64,000 bases of DNA from positions 70,375,335 through 70,439,334 of the forward strand of contig JALMQS010000099.1 in assembly GCA_024734495.1 (NCBI GenBank). The letters are read 5' to 3'. This document shows, one piece after another, positions 12,308 through 23,198 of this stretch (position 1 is the stretch's first letter; each line of letters begins with the position of its first letter). The DNA is from Forficula auricularia (lineage: Eukaryota > Arthropoda > Insecta > Dermaptera > Forficulidae). A program made the position numbers and the translations under genes. The notes under the pieces are model-generated. The model was not told the origin of the DNA and did not search any database. It saw nothing but the letters and a program-made list of their open reading frames with translations.

Positions 12308-12771
12308 TCTATATATATAAAATTAAGGTTATGTCTGTACATTGCTCCAAATTGCGCCAAATTTTGGTTCCACACGTTTCAAGCAAAGTTATGAACGAAA
12401 ACACCCTCAACGAAATTCCTGTCTGTCTTTATGTCTGTATGTTTCCGTGGTTTCTGCGAAAAGTTGCTCACGATTCACGAAAAAACGGCTGAAAGGATTA
12501 TTATGAAATTTCATATTTGCATCAGATGTCTTCTAACCTACGTTTATATTATAGCTATATAACGTTTTGATATTTTCACCGCTAGGGGTTGCAGGGGTGG
12601 TGGAGTATGCGGTTCAGGTGAGGGTCCAGAGGCGTAGTGGGGTGGTACGGGGGTGGGGGTTTCGGGGGTGGGTGGTTGGGAGTGGGGTGTGAGTGGGATC
12701 GTGGGTTGGGGGTCCAGGGGACGTGCGCCCTGGCTAGCAAGAGGACCGCCGAAGGCGGGCCTTGCAGCTTG
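12308..12771 (+). mobile_element. Non-autonomous Helitron-like element
   Basis: Begins with TC after an A (TCTATATATATAAAATTAAGG region) and contains the AACGGCTGAAAGGATTATTA motif. A G-rich stretch at 12590-12715 leads to hairpin CCAGGG/CCCTGG followed by CTAG (12734-12737). A second hairpin GGACCGCC/GGCGGGCC and then CTTG plus T end it (12768-12771). Helitrons have a 5' TC and a 3' hairpin followed by CTRR; the final CTTG deviates. The G-rich frames at 12637-13074 and 12582-12860 are composition artefacts. Confidence 0.6.
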
Positions 12772-12896
12772 TTTATTATATATACAGGTTGCTGGATTGT
12801 TCCCTTGTTTTTGTTTTTGTTTTTTTTTTGGGGGGGGGGGGGTTCGGTCTTTCTAACCATCAGCCAATTTACGAAACTATTATTTAAATTTTGTCT

Positions 12897-13000
12897 TCCA
12901 TCTAGGGATCAGATTTTAGCCGGTTACCGCGAGTCGGATTCGAACCCGGCTCCACTTAATTACCAGGCTTGTACGCTATCCTCTTGGCCAACCCGACCCC
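12897..13000 (-). mobile_element. tRNA-derived SINE (minus strand)
   Basis: Read on the minus strand: GTCGGGTTGGCCAAGAGGAT (A-box), then the B-box GGTTCGAATCC, CGACTCGCGG and TAAAATCTGATCCC. Same family as 1.1 and 46.8 kb. Both Pol III boxes are close to consensus. Confidence 0.65.
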
Positions 13001-13014
13001 TGTTCCCTTATTTA

Positions 13015-13575
13015 TTATTTAATAATATTTCTGGAAATGATTATGAGGCCTTGGGGGAACTTTTTAAGATGTAATTCAATATGAACAACACTACATAATT
13101 GTGAATTAGTATTTTATTATGTCAGTAGTATTTTTAGGTGGACAATTTGTAGAAAATTTGTTTTGCCGAAAAGAAGCATCATCAGCACCTATTTAAAAAC
13201 AAAACAAAAAACAATCAATTTCGAAAAATAACCCCGTCACTCACTGGAAGCAAAAAAATTTACAATTTAGATTCCAAATATAAATTACATGCACATAAGA
13301 AGTTTGGAATTAAAAAACAAAAAGTTAGAGCTACCTTTTAATTGTGAATCAAAACCCAATAAACCTCAACATATATCATGGGCATATCACAAAAATCACT
13401 GTATGCTTTTCTTTGTTTAAAGACGCTTTTCCGTTAAACAAATTTTGTACAAATTGACAACATAAAAATACTGCTGACATAATAAAATATTAATTCACAA
13501 TTTGTGTTATTCATATTGAATTACATATTCAAAAGTTCCCCAAGGCTTTATAATCATTTCCAGAAATATAAAATG
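13015..13575. repeat. Foldback element, ~140-bp arms
   Basis: The left arm (13015-13165) and right arm (13438-13570) pair: TTTCTGGAAATGATTATGA with TATAATCATTTCCAGAAAT, and GTATTTTATTATGTCAG with CTGACATAATAAAATAT. A minus-strand CTGATGATGC segment at about 13168-13192 ends in GGCAAAAC, a degenerate member of the hammerhead-like set. No coding content. Confidence 0.7.
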
Positions 13576-13882
13576 ATTTAATTTAATTTATTGATTCCTT
13601 TGATAAATGCCCTATTTGGGCTTAGGTACATACTTTTCATTATAAAAGTTTAAATTTGCAATATTTACAAATAATTATTCCTTTTATTTTAATCTATTTA
13701 CATTTTTTTTTTTTTTTAACTCTATTTTCTACAAGATTTCATCTACTCTCTCCATGTACATATATATTATTATTTTATATATATTTTATGTATATATTAT
13801 TATTTAAGCTTTTGTTATTTGCGCGCCTATGTGTTTATTGTGATTATTATTTTCATTAAATACACTTAAAGAAAGAAAAATA

Positions 13883-14263
13883 TGCACGGGTGTATTCCTG
13901 GATGTCGAAAAGGCGTTTGACAAAGTGTGGCATCAGGGTCTACGTTACTACTACTCTAAAAAACTTTTTCCGGATCATTTCTATTCGCTTCTTACGTCAT
14001 ACCTCAAAGATCGATTTTTTCAAATAAAAGTAGAATGTGACTTGTCTCAAATGTATACCATAGGATCAGGCGTTCCACAAGGTAGCGTATTACGACCACT
14101 CTTGTATTCTGTATATACTGCAGTTTTACCAACCACATCTGAGGATCCATTCATCGCTATATATGCCGATGACACTGCTATCCTTGCAACTAGTGAAGAC
14201 CCAGGCCTTGCTTCAAATAAATTACAGGAACAGCTCAACATGATTCAGGAATGGTTGAATTAA
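13883..14263 (+). pseudogene. Jockey-like reverse transcriptase, palm region (truncated)
   Basis: Starts in block A (VFLDVEKAFDKVWHQGL), then GVPQGSVLRPLLY (the GxPQGS block) and IYADDTAIL with the catalytic YADD around 14160. The enzyme copies element RNA at the nick site. The N-terminal endonuclease and fingers are missing, and the frame is lost after EWLN near 14260. The GVPQGS and YADDTAI spacing fits the Jockey clade. The minus-strand frame at 14047-14241 is a shadow. Confidence 0.88.
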
Positions 14264-14401
14264 TGGCCAATTCGTATAAATGAAAGAAAATAAAAGATGT
14301 ACGTGTCCACCAGTGTATATAAATTCAAAAATTATCCCCAACACTAGTACGGTGAAAAGTACAAGAAAAAAAGAAATGAAATCAATATTAAGTATAAAAA
14401 T

Positions 14402-14812
14402 ATGTTTTGGCTCATCGGCAGAAAATCACAGCTTGCCCTGAAAACAAAAGTGATTATTTATAAAGCAATCCTTAAGCCTATTTGGTTGTATGGCTGTCAA
14501 ATATGGGGAACAGGCAGTGAGCCCAACTTGAGCAAGATACAAAGAGTGCAATCAAAAATTCTCAGAGCCATTACTAATGCCCCCTGGTACATAACAAATG
14601 AAACTCTACATAAAGATCTAGATGTACTGTCAATCAGAGAAGTCATATACAACCAATTCGATAAACATCAAAGGAAACTAGAACATCATTCAAACACATC
14701 GGCCATTGTCCTATTGGACAATAGCCAGACTATCAGAAGAAGAAAGAAATACCACATACTTGATACAGAAGAAAGGATGTTGACCTTCAGCTGGAAAAAC
14801 AAATTCAAATAG
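14402..14812 (+). pseudogene. Jockey-like ORF2 C-terminal region
   Basis: Continues the same element in another frame after a decayed ~140-bp gap. It reads KTKVIIYKAILKPIWLYGCQ, then IWG and IQRVQSKILRAITNAPWYI, and HKDLDVLSI, the usual C-terminal features of Jockey ORF2. It stops at TAG 14810-14812, about 100 bp before the A-tail. Not functional as it stands. Confidence 0.85.
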
Positions 14813-14930
14813 GATAGACATCAATGGATGACTATTCCTTCATGATAATTAACTCTCATCAAATTTACTAAAAGTTGTAAATAAATAACTGATTGTAAAT
14901 AAATTGAAAAAAAAAAATATTTTCATTAAA

Positions 14931-16340
14931 CAAATATCCCAAATATTTTATATTATTTACTTGTTCTATTTTTTTGTTTTGAAACATGTTATTAGTGAAA
15001 TAAGGATATATATATAGTACGGCTGTTTTTTATATGAGGAATTCAATGTTATAATTTTCATTTTGCGATAGTATTTCTCCTCATTAATTTTAGATTAAAA
15101 GATAATCAGAATAAAAAAACTGCACCAATTTATTAATACCTTCCTGTGAGAATATTATCAAAAGAGAGAAAATGGTTTCATTTTTAGATATCATGATTTC
15201 TCCGGAACTCCTGGAGGCTATAACTTGAAATTTGTTAAGACCGTTAGTTTTAAAACGCTAAGACTTGCTAAGATTTTTTTTTCAAATTTTAAACTGATAA
15301 AACAAAGAAAACTTCTAAAATCACGTTTCCTCCATTAATTTATAAAAGAAATGTTCAAAAAAAAAAATCAAATTTCTAGCCTCAAAAGTTCTAGAGAAAA
15401 AAACCCAGACATCTGGCATAATATTAATGAATTAAAAATAATTTATTTAATAGCACTTAGTGACATTAGAATAAAAAAAAAACGAAAAAACAAAAACAAA
15501 AAAAAAACATTTTTGTTTTTTAATTAAAAAACTCTTTTGATTTCAATCTTACAATTTATTTCATTCATTTTTTTTTCAGGCAAATAAGCTAGCTTCGAGT
15601 TTGCAAAATAAATACATCTGAGATGAATTTAAAAATAAAAATTAAATCCCCTACAGAAAATAACGAGAGGTGCTCAACTAATACTAAATCAAGGAGTCTA
15701 CAGAAAGATTTTACTTGTAGGTTTTTTTATTAATTATTTATTTATGTTTACATACAAAAAAAAGTGATTTGTATAAATTTATATTTGGAATTTAGCTTTA
15801 GAAAAACTAGATGACATTCAATCAATTTTTCACGGGTTTTTTAAAAGGATGAAATTGACATTCTAATAAATTATTTTATTAGGAATGTATGATTTTCTTT
15901 ATCCTTGGACTTTCTTTCCAGCAATTAATTAATTAGATAGTTAATTTATCAAAAAATACATTTTGAATAACCTATTAGGGAAAGCATACCGAGCTTGAAA
16001 ATTTTTGCACTTTTCCCTCCAATTTTTTATTGGTTTAAAAAGAACAGAGAATTTTTGTTTAAAATCACCTCCCAGAATAATGATGAATTATGAATATTAT
16101 TTCTTAAAAACTTGTTTTAAAACTGGATTTGATATAATAAATAAATTTCAAAGATTTCCAATTCATTCTTGTTGTGCCAGGTCTTAGCATAAATGTATGG
16201 TCGGGGTTGCAGAGAAAGATTCTATTTTATTTTTAGAATTCTCAAGATATATCAGTCTTTAGAAATAATAATCTGACGTTTTCTGATGTGGCCATCCACT
16301 TGACTTTACCAAACAACCTGGCCCCTAAAATTATTTATAA
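14931..16340. other. No gene seen; AT-rich
   Basis: No recognisable element. At about 15570-15583 a polypyrimidine tract ends in CAG, followed by a 36-codon frame (15623, MNLKIKIKSP start). It lacks homology and a good donor, so it is not called a gene. The frame at 16005 has no domain. Confidence 0.4.
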
Positions 16341-16344
16341 TCAT

Positions 16345-16815
16345 GTAGGGGGGGGGATAGTTTTTGCATTTTTATACTTATGGTGTCCCAGTGATTATGT
16401 ATACAAAATTTGGTTGAGTTTGGTAAATTGTCAAGATTTTCATTTTTTAACCCCCCCCCCTCCCCATTTTGGGCAGTTAGTTTTTGTATTTTTATACTTC
16501 TAGTGTCCCACTGATTATGTATACAAAATTTGGTTGAGTTTAATAAATGGCCAATATTTTCATTTTTAAACCCCCCCCCCCATTTTGGGCCGTTAGTTTT
16601 TGTATTTTTATACTTCTGGTGTCCCACTGATTATGTATACAAAATTTGTTTGAGTTTGGTAAATGGCCAAGATTTTCATTTTTTGACCCCCCCCCATTTC
16701 GGGCGGTTAGTTTTTGTATTTTTAGACTTCTTGGGGTCCACTGATTATGTATACCAAATTTAGTTGAGTTTGCTCTAACGGGCTAGATTTGTAATTTTTA
16801 ACTCCCCCTCCACCC
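16345..16815. repeat. ~117-bp minisatellite, about four units
   Basis: The landmark TGATTATGTATACAAAATTT recurs about every 115-120 bp (starts near 16390, 16511, 16627, 16740). Each unit has a C-run of 8-12, CATTTTGGGC and AGTTTTTGTATTTTTATAC. Single units occur at 5.65, 9.75 and 17.62 kb, and three inverted units at 58.75-59.1 kb. The 16288, 16331 and 16530 frames are products of this repeat. Confidence 0.82.
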
Positions 16816-16817
16816 CC

Positions 16818-17197
16818 CCCTTAATTTTGGGTCGATATGCATCAAGATCTAATCAGCTCTTAATCTCAATGGACCAAAACTACGTGTGAAATTTGGTTCC
16901 GATATTCAAACTAATTTTTGAGCTAGCTCCTCCACAAAAATTTGGTAACGCACAGACTAACTAACACACAGACTAACAGACATTTTGACAAAACAATTAT
17001 TATCTCGAAAAATATAATTTTTTCGATGTTCACTTATTAGGGATTTTTTGTAGAGCCTAGTGCCATGGTTTGGCTCAATTTTTTTAATCAAAATAGTTTC
17101 AGCCGTTTTTGAGATATTTCGAAAAAAAGAAGGAAAAAAACACTTTTTTCATGCACGATTACAATACTTGACCATACATTGTATGGTAAAGTAAAAA
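16818..17197 (+). repeat. Repeat tail segment, copy 1
   Basis: Begins TTAATTTTGGGTCGATATGC and ends with hairpin CCATAC/GTATGG followed by TAAAGTAAAAAA. It repeats almost in full at 17727-18095, each time downstream of minisatellite units. The minisatellite and tail are thus one composite element that was duplicated. Class unknown. 17198-17284 has nothing recognised. Confidence 0.75.
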
Positions 17198-17284
17198 ACT
17201 ATCAAAATTAATCCAACTGTAGATATTCTTTAAATTAATTTAATTAATAAAAAAGAAATTAAAAGATTAGTATCAAAGGCGCTG

Positions 17285-17400
17285 TTAGACATGTTTAATT
17301 TAGATGTCAGAAGGGTTCACAACCTCGGAAGTCAAGCCCAATTGCCAAACATGCTATCCGGACAGTTGGCCTACACCTTCAGATAAAATACTTTCGACAT
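17285..17400 (-). mobile_element. tRNA-like SINE fragment (minus strand)
   Basis: On the minus strand: GGCCAACTGTCCGGATAGCA, TTGGGCTTGACTTCC (degenerate B-box), then GAACCCTTCTGACATCTAAA and TTAAACATGT. The same order is seen at 19.13, 29.94 and 53.37 kb. It separates the two repeat-tail copies. Confidence 0.55.
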
Positions 17401-17599
17401 CTTTTTATGTATACAGCTAGAATTTCACTCAAATTAACAAAAACTATGTTGTCGAATTCTACTGCTGATTTAATCAAATATCCATTACATGGCCGTGTTT
17501 TAGACAAAGATGAACCCTTGAGATATCAAGCAATATATTTGATAGCCTTTTAATTTCTTTTTTACAAGTAAATTAATTTGAGGAATATCTTCAGTGGGT

Positions 17600-18100
17600 T
17601 TACCCCCATTTTGGGCGGTTAGTTTTTGTATTTTTATACTTCATGGGGTCCACTGATTATGTATAGAAAATTTGGTTGAGTTTACTCAAACGGCCTAGAT
17701 TTTTAATTTTTAACCCCCTCCACTCCCCTTAATTTTGGGTCGATATGCACCAAAATCTAATCAGCTCTTAATCTCAATGGACCAAAACAACATGTGAAAT
17801 TTGGTTTCGATATTCCTACTAGTTTTTGAGCTAGCTCGTCTACAAATTTGGTAACGCACGGACTAACTAACTAACAGACATTTGAACAAAACAATTATTA
17901 TCTCGAAAAATATAATTTTTTCGATGTTCATTTATTAGAGCTTTTTTGTAGAGCAAAATGCCCTGGTTTCGCTCAATTTTTTTAATCAAAATAGTTTCAG
18001 CCGTTTTTGAGATATTTCGAAAAAAAGAAGGAAAAAAACCACTTTTTTCATGCACGATTACAATACTTGACCATACCCTGTATGGTAAAGCAAAAATTCT
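17600..18100 (+). repeat. Minisatellite unit plus repeat tail, copy 2
   Basis: One minisatellite unit (CATTTTGGGCGGTTAGTTTT) followed by the tail of 16818-17197, with the same terminal hairpin and TAAAGCAAAAA. Differences are scattered substitutions and small indels, so the duplication is not recent. The minus frame at 17867-18124 lies within it and is not a gene. Confidence 0.75.
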
Positions 18101-18239
18101 AAGAAAACCTATATGGTGAAACAACTACCTTAATGTTCAAGTCTGAGCACCTTGTAGCAGGACTAGGATAATGCATTGTTTAAAGATTTTTATTTTAGAA
18201 ATTAGACCGAAATTTTTATTTTTTAGAATGAACTTCAGT

Positions 18240-18565
18240 TACCATTATTTGTTCCAACTAAAATTTATTCTCCTTGAGATTTTTTTGTTCATTTTATCTT
18301 TGAAACTGATTATTTGTCTTAAATAAATATCTGTTGGATTGTATTCTATATAAGATTTGTTATCATTTAGTTTTGTTTGTTTGTGTTCTGGAGGCCTAAA
18401 AGTAGATTTGTTGTAATTTATTTCTAGACGATATTTTTTGACTCCAGTATTTATTTCACTAATCATTCCTGTTAGTTATTTCTTTGAACTTGCTATTAAG
18501 ACGAAGAAGTCGTTAGTGAATCTTAAATTATTTAGATTGTAAATTCCTTTGTAAATTCACATAAA
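18240..18565 (-). pseudogene. RTE/Jockey-type reverse transcriptase fragment
   Basis: On the minus strand LNNLRFTNDFFVLIASSKK corresponds to the catalytic region (usually LRFADDIVLIAS), with FADD changed to FTND. After a stop comes MISEIN, then LEINYNKST, YLRQIISFKDKMNKKISRRI and WNK, the thumb-side motif order. The catalytic aspartate is lost and the frame has a stop, so this is a dead fragment. 18566-19117 has nothing recognised. Confidence 0.62.
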
Positions 18566-19117
18566 TTTATTTATCAAAAATTCTATCTCAATAAAGGCTA
18601 AAATAAATAAATAAAAAACTAAATTTCACTCTTAGTATAAAGCACGGCACTGAATTCATTCAGCAACAGAATTTTACGACATAGTTTTTTTGAGCTTGAG
18701 TGAAATATTTTACTGTATACATAAATAAATATATATCGGAAGAATTTCATCTGATATACAGGTTTTCGTTGGTTTTATGATTTGGCATTTCATTTGAAAA
18801 TCGAAGGCTTTTTAGCTGCCAAACTGAATAAAAGAATTTGCCAAAACGCAGTTAGGCGAAACGTTCACATTAGAATATTGATTTTTAATGAATTAAATAG
18901 AAACAATTTATTTGGAATAAAAAAATATAAAGCAGAGAATCTAATATCAAGAGAGTTTTTTAGTTTTTAAAAAATTCAACGTCACTAGAATCCTCTATAT
19001 TTGCTGAATTAAGACATTTAAAACCGAGAAACAAACAACTGTTTAGATGTGTTTTATGGTAAGAAGGGACCCTGCACTCCTCCAGAAGTTGGACCCAAGT
19101 ACCAAATTTGATTTCCC

Positions 19118-19250
19118 TGGCGTTAAGCAACCTGCCCGGATGGCTTGTTAGCTCACTGGACTCGAGTTCCGAGTGGATGAACCCTTCTCACATCTAAACT
19201 AAACATATCTAACATCTTTGATACTGGCCTTTTAATTAAAGATATGAAAA
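19118..19250 (+). mobile_element. tRNA-like SINE fragment
   Basis: GTTAAGCAACCTGCCCGGAT, then CTCGAGTTCCGAGTGGATGA, CCCTTCTCACATCTAAACTA and AAACATATCTAACATCTTTG. The last part matches 29.94-30.05 kb and, reversed, 17.3 kb. The B-box is decayed. Confidence 0.55.
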
Positions 19251-19473
19251 AACAGGGATCAAAAAATAAAAATACTCAATCCTCTTTAATAGCTTTCGAT
19301 TGTAAAATTCCCCAGTACACTGGAAATCAAATAAATAATGAATAATATATGAGCACTTATGAAACAAATAAATTAAATTAACTAGTTTAATTTTGTTTTT
19401 TGCATTTTTTAAAAATATATACGTCGTGGGTCCAATTAAATATTATACATTGGTCCATTATGGGCATACCACC

Positions 19474-19867
19474 CAAGGCGGATCAAGGGGGGGTGGGGCG
19501 ACCGCCCCCTCCCCATAGAGGCCCGTGCCTGGCGGGACGCAGGTCGCACGCAGAGGCCAAAAAACGGCGGCCAAATCGACAGGGAATTTATAACAATTTT
19601 TTTATTTTTTTTTTATTTTAATGAACTTGAAATATGAGATATGAAATTTGTAAAAAAAAAAAACATTTATTTTTTAAAAAATTTTAAAATTGAAAATAAA
19701 GTTCTATGTGTGTGTGTGTGGGGGCGTCTCTGCCCCCCCCCCCCCCCCCGCTTGGACAATTCGATCGCGACACACTTTCGAGATAAAAAGTAGATCTTAT
19801 ATACATCGGGCACCTTATATACATTCTCCCCCCCCACCCCCATAGAAAATTCCTGGATCCGCCCTTG
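19474..19867. mobile_element. Non-autonomous hAT element (MITE)
   Basis: The ends CAAGGCGGATCAAGG and CCTGGATCCGCCCTTG are inverted repeats. A perfect 8-bp duplication ATACCACC lies at 19466-19473 and 19868-19875. The interior has C and G runs, a (TG)n tract and no transposase. The frames at 19400 and 19667 are artefacts of this element. 19876-20339 has nothing recognised. Confidence 0.87.
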
Positions 19868-20339
19868 ATACCACCTTAAATGAGATTCTGGCATCCAACA
19901 AGATACCTCGTAGATTCTTTTGTAAAAAATATGTTTCTATTTTTATATGTATCTGCATCGATTAATTTTATTATTGTTTTGTGTGTATGCCCTTATTTTA
20001 CAGAATTTAAAAGTTTAAAGGAATGAACGAAGTCTCCTTTAACAGTTCTTTGGCGACTAGTGTTAGGTATAGTTTGCCACTAACATTAACAAAAGATTCT
20101 TGGGCTACCTTTTCATTCACCATTGAATTCTATTAATCCGTTTTCAATAGTGTTTTTTGTAAGAAAAAAATAAGCCCAAAGTCACATCTTAATATTTTAT
20201 TAAAAAAGTTATACATTCAGTTCTTAATATAAATTTAATCTGTTTTTAATTGAAAAGATTAATTATAAATAAGAAATTTTGCTGGCTTGGTGATATAATT
20301 TTCCAGTCTTTATTTTATAAAATAATTAAACACTGGATA

Positions 20340-20735
20340 TATTAATTTTTTATTGTTAAAGGATAAATAAATTGAATTTGCTTCTTTCCAGTAATTTATT
20401 TTGTTATTCAAATGGTTAATCCAAATATTTCGAGAGCGTTCTCAGCATCTCTTCCTCAGTGGAAACCACTCCCCCACCAATGTGCCGACCCCATCAGTTT
20501 GTACAGAACAATTGATAAAAGCTCGATCACACAACACCCAAATACATATATATATATATATATAAATTCAAAATGAGACAACATACGAATATATACAATT
20601 ATTTACATCTCTTTATACACTGAAGAGATGCTGAGAACGCTCTCGAAATATTTGGATTAACCATTTGAATAACAAAATAAATTACTGGAAAGAAGCAAAT
20701 TCAATTTATTTATCCTTAACAATAAAAAATAAATA
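20340..20735. repeat. Foldback element with hammerhead-like cores in both arms
   Basis: Arms 20340-20458 and 20622-20735 pair over ~110 bp (AATCCAAATATTTCGAGAGC against GCTCTCGAAATATTTGGATT). The core is CTGAGGA (minus, about 20459) or CTGAAGA (plus, about 20620), then GATGCTGAGAACGCTCTC and GAAAT. The spacer between the arms has an (AT)n tract. Confidence 0.75.
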
Positions 20736-20777
20736 AGAAATATATGAAAGAAAAGAAATTATATATAATAAAATATA

Positions 20778-21702
20778 TTGGGATGGTGCATAATTATTGC
20801 GGATTTTTTCCCCACTTTTTTTCTTTAAAAATTGGCATTTTGTTTAATTTTTTTCATCTTCTCTTTTCAGTTAATGAAAATGCCTATCGAAAATCATGAC
20901 GAAATTCGCCGAATTAAGCTCTATCACTTTGGGAAAGGTTGGAATATGCAGCACAGTCATTTGGGGATCTCAACGAACTCTTTGGCGAAGGAACAATCAG
21001 CAAAAGACAAGTTTAAAGGTGGTTCAAGAAGTTCAAATCGGGCGATACAAACCTCGATGATGAAAAAGGAAGAAATTCAAATTTCTACGACCAAACACTT
21101 TTGGCGGCCGTGGAAGAGGACGAAAGCTTCACAACCAGAATGTTGACACAAGTCTTCAATGTGGACCAATCGACCATCATTCGTAGTCTCACAAAGCTTG
21201 GAAAATATGGAAATTGGCTGGATGGGTCCTCCACGAACTCTCCGACTATAACAAAGCCGAACGTGTCCGAATTTTCACCGATTTGCTTCAGAGAAACGTG
21301 CAAACTCCGTCCCTGAAGAATCTTGTCACTGGGGATGAATCGTGGCTTCTATTCAAAAACGTTAAAAGAAAGAAGGTTTGCGTTTCGCCAGGTGTTTCAC
21401 CCAAAAGAATACCGAAAGGCGTCCACTGTAAGAAGGCAATGTGGTGTGTTACATCTTTCAACTTGGCTTTTGCTGAGTGTTCCTTCGCCAAAAAGTTCGT
21501 TATGATCGCGAAATGAGTGAGCTACATTCCAACCTTTCTCGAAGTGGTAAGTAGAGCATAATATGGTGAATATGGATATGATTTTACGCATTTTCATTAA
21601 CTGAAAAGAAAAGATTATTTTTATGAAAAAAAATTAAACAAAACGCCATTTTTTAAAGAAAAAAAAGTCACGAAAAAACCGCAATAATTATGCATAACCC
21701 AA
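20778..21702 (+). mobile_element. Mariner element, snap-back derivative
   Basis: TA duplications (20776-20777, 21703-21704) flank ends TTGGG...GCATAATTATTGCGG and its reverse complement. The last ~240 bp (21462-21702) is an inverted copy of the first ~235 bp (20778-21015), including the start of the transposase. The original 3' end and transposase C-terminus have been replaced. Confidence 0.9.
20878..21460 (+). pseudogene. Mariner transposase, broken, C-terminus missing
   Basis: The N-terminal helix-turn-helix region reads IENHDEIRRIKLYHFGKGW, then (frame-shifted) DLNELFGEGTISKRQVKRWF and KSGDTNLDDEKGR. Then come LAAVEEDESFTTRMLTQVFN, STIIRSLTKLGK and, after another shift, LHELSDYNKAERV and LVTGDESWLLF with the first catalytic D. 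The second and third D blocks are absent because the element reverses. Mariner transposases cut at TA by a DD34D mechanism; this copy cannot. The minus frame at 21397-21597 reads the inverted N-terminal copy. Confidence 0.85.
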
Positions 21703-21712
21703 TATATATACA

Positions 21713-21880
21713 CGAGGTGGATGAACCGCGACCTAAAATCGCGTAAACCTACTTCCACTTCCACTTTCATTTCCAAGTAGAAGACAATAGATGACAATAG
21801 ATTATCTAATGAATTCCAAAGTAATTCCAAATAATTCCAAAGATTGTGTACACCTAATTCCAATCGCTGTTCACCCCTCC
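21713..21880. mobile_element. ~165-bp MITE, copy 1
   Basis: Near-identical in order to 43837-44001: GAACCGCGACCTAAAATCGC, CCACTTCCACTTTCATTTCC, GATTATCTAATGAATTCCAA and GTGTACACCTAATTCCAATC. The ends are short inverted repeats (GAACCGCGA / TCGCTGTTC). It sits 8 bp beyond the mariner. The minus frame at 21621-21935 runs across both and is spurious. Confidence 0.7.
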
Positions 21881-21899
21881 TATATTTATATTTATATTT

Positions 21900-22690
21900 G
21901 GTATATAGGGATATTTGCATGTTTATTTGCGTCAAACAGAGGACAATCTCATTGATTTATCTTTATTAATCTTTTTTGTTCAGAAAGCATGGTGTTGGTT
22001 TGAGGTGAAACATATTTAATAAACTTAAAGCTAATTTCTAGGTAGGTTTCACAAAATAACAATAACAATATTATTATAAAGAATCAACTTGACCCTAAAA
22101 AGGGCCAATAGTTGACTCTTTCTAAAAAACATACCCCATTCATTCATTCTAGTAATCTCCAGGTACACGCTTCAAGCTGCCCCATACGTTTTTCTTTCTT
22201 CTATGAAATAATTGTTCTCTCACCTTCATTTATCCTCTCCCTTAGGCATCAACCTATATAAATATATAATACAATATAGTATATATGCACTTGACTAGAA
22301 TTTTCAACAAAGGAAAAAATGGGGAACGAAATTGTGGCCATTGTGAGTTTTTCTTTGTCCCTTCCAGCCTGTTTATTTGCATCAAGCAGAGGACAAACTC
22401 ATTGTTTTCTCTTATGAAAAATGTTTATTGTTTCATCTTTAGAAAAACATTAAAATATCAAAATCATTCTAAAAAAGACATTTTTGAATTTTTGAAACCA
22501 ATGTTTTCAAGACAGCTACATAGATAGCCCAAAATTTAATTAATTCTCCACATTGGAAAAACGCATATTTTGATACGAGAAATAACTTTCTACAACTTTT
22601 CGTTGTTGACTTATCGTGAGTATCTGAATCCAGACAGAAAAAAATCGTAGTTGAAAATGATTTTTCTCTACGTTTCTCAGAACATTTTTA
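21900..22690. other. Half-palindrome relics, otherwise unassigned
   Basis: Two single-arm copies of the 7.2/54.5-kb palindrome family lie at 21915-21965 (GTTTATTTGCGTCAAACAGA) and 22368-22430 (GTTTATTTGCATCAAGCAGA). No gene is supported; the frame at 22285 crosses a relic. Confidence 0.45.
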
Positions 22691-22692
22691 TA

Positions 22693-22930
22693 CTAGCCAG
22701 GGGGCTACGCCCCCTGGACCCCACCCCCGTCACCAACCCCAATCCACCTCCGTACTCACCCTGCACCCCACTACGCACCATTCCCCCATTCCACTCCCAC
22801 CCCCACCCCGGGCCTCCCGCATTCCACCCCCGAACACCTACCCCAACCCCATTCCATCACCGCACCCACCCTGCACCCCACTACTCACCCTTACTCCATT
22901 TCACCCCCACATCCTCTACAATTTTGATTT
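22693..22930 (-). mobile_element. Helitron 3' end (minus strand)
   Basis: On the minus strand the element ends with the perfect hairpin CCAGGGGG/CCCCCTGG (22697-22717), immediately followed by CTAG and a host T. This is the textbook Helitron 3' terminus. Upstream is a G-rich body (C-rich on plus, 22718-22915), like 12.6 and 44.8 kb. The 5' end was not found. The proline-rich frame at 22651-22980 is an artefact. Confidence 0.62.
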
Positions 22931-23198
22931 TATGGAATTTGCCGAAGAGTAAACAGTTTAGGAGTTATATTAATCAATGAGGTGATTTTACGGCATTTTT
23001 TGACATCTTCAGGGGTCGATTACCCCTAAAAACGACTATATTTGGCGAGTAAGACTTTGACTTTCGGGGTGTGTGCTGATCACACTACAGTATGGAATAT
23101 GTTATTTGGGTTTTGAAATCAGCTTCCAAAATGGTCAGAAGCTCTATTACTACTATTGGCAAGGTGATTCCCTTAGCCGCTTAGCCCATTACTAGTAC

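Larger units (their letters stand above)
13861..14917 (+). mobile_element. 5'-truncated Jockey-like LINE insertion
   Basis: A non-LTR retrotransposon fragment flanked by a perfect 13-bp duplication TATTTTCATTAAA (13848-13860 and 14918-14930). It ends in GTAAATAAATTG and an A10-11 tail. It begins inside the reverse transcriptase and keeps the natural 3' end, as expected for target-primed reverse transcription with 5' truncation. Two parts of ORF2 are readable and annotated separately. Confidence 0.92.

Noticed and set aside
12582..13074. G- and P-rich ORFs on both strands
   Set aside because: They come from the G-rich Helitron body and a G-run; the longer one also runs through an antisense SINE.
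16288..16763. Three repetitive ORFs with FVFLYFWCPTDYVYK-like units
   Set aside because: Each repeat unit is the ~117-bp minisatellite. Open frames follow from period and low stop density, not from selection.
18782..18970. 62-codon frame MAFHLKIEGFLAAKLNK
   Set aside because: AT-rich, no domain, no splice or promoter context, no second copy.
22651..22980. Proline-rich 109-codon ORF
   Set aside because: C-rich Helitron 3' body read on the plus strand; the composition explains the prolines.
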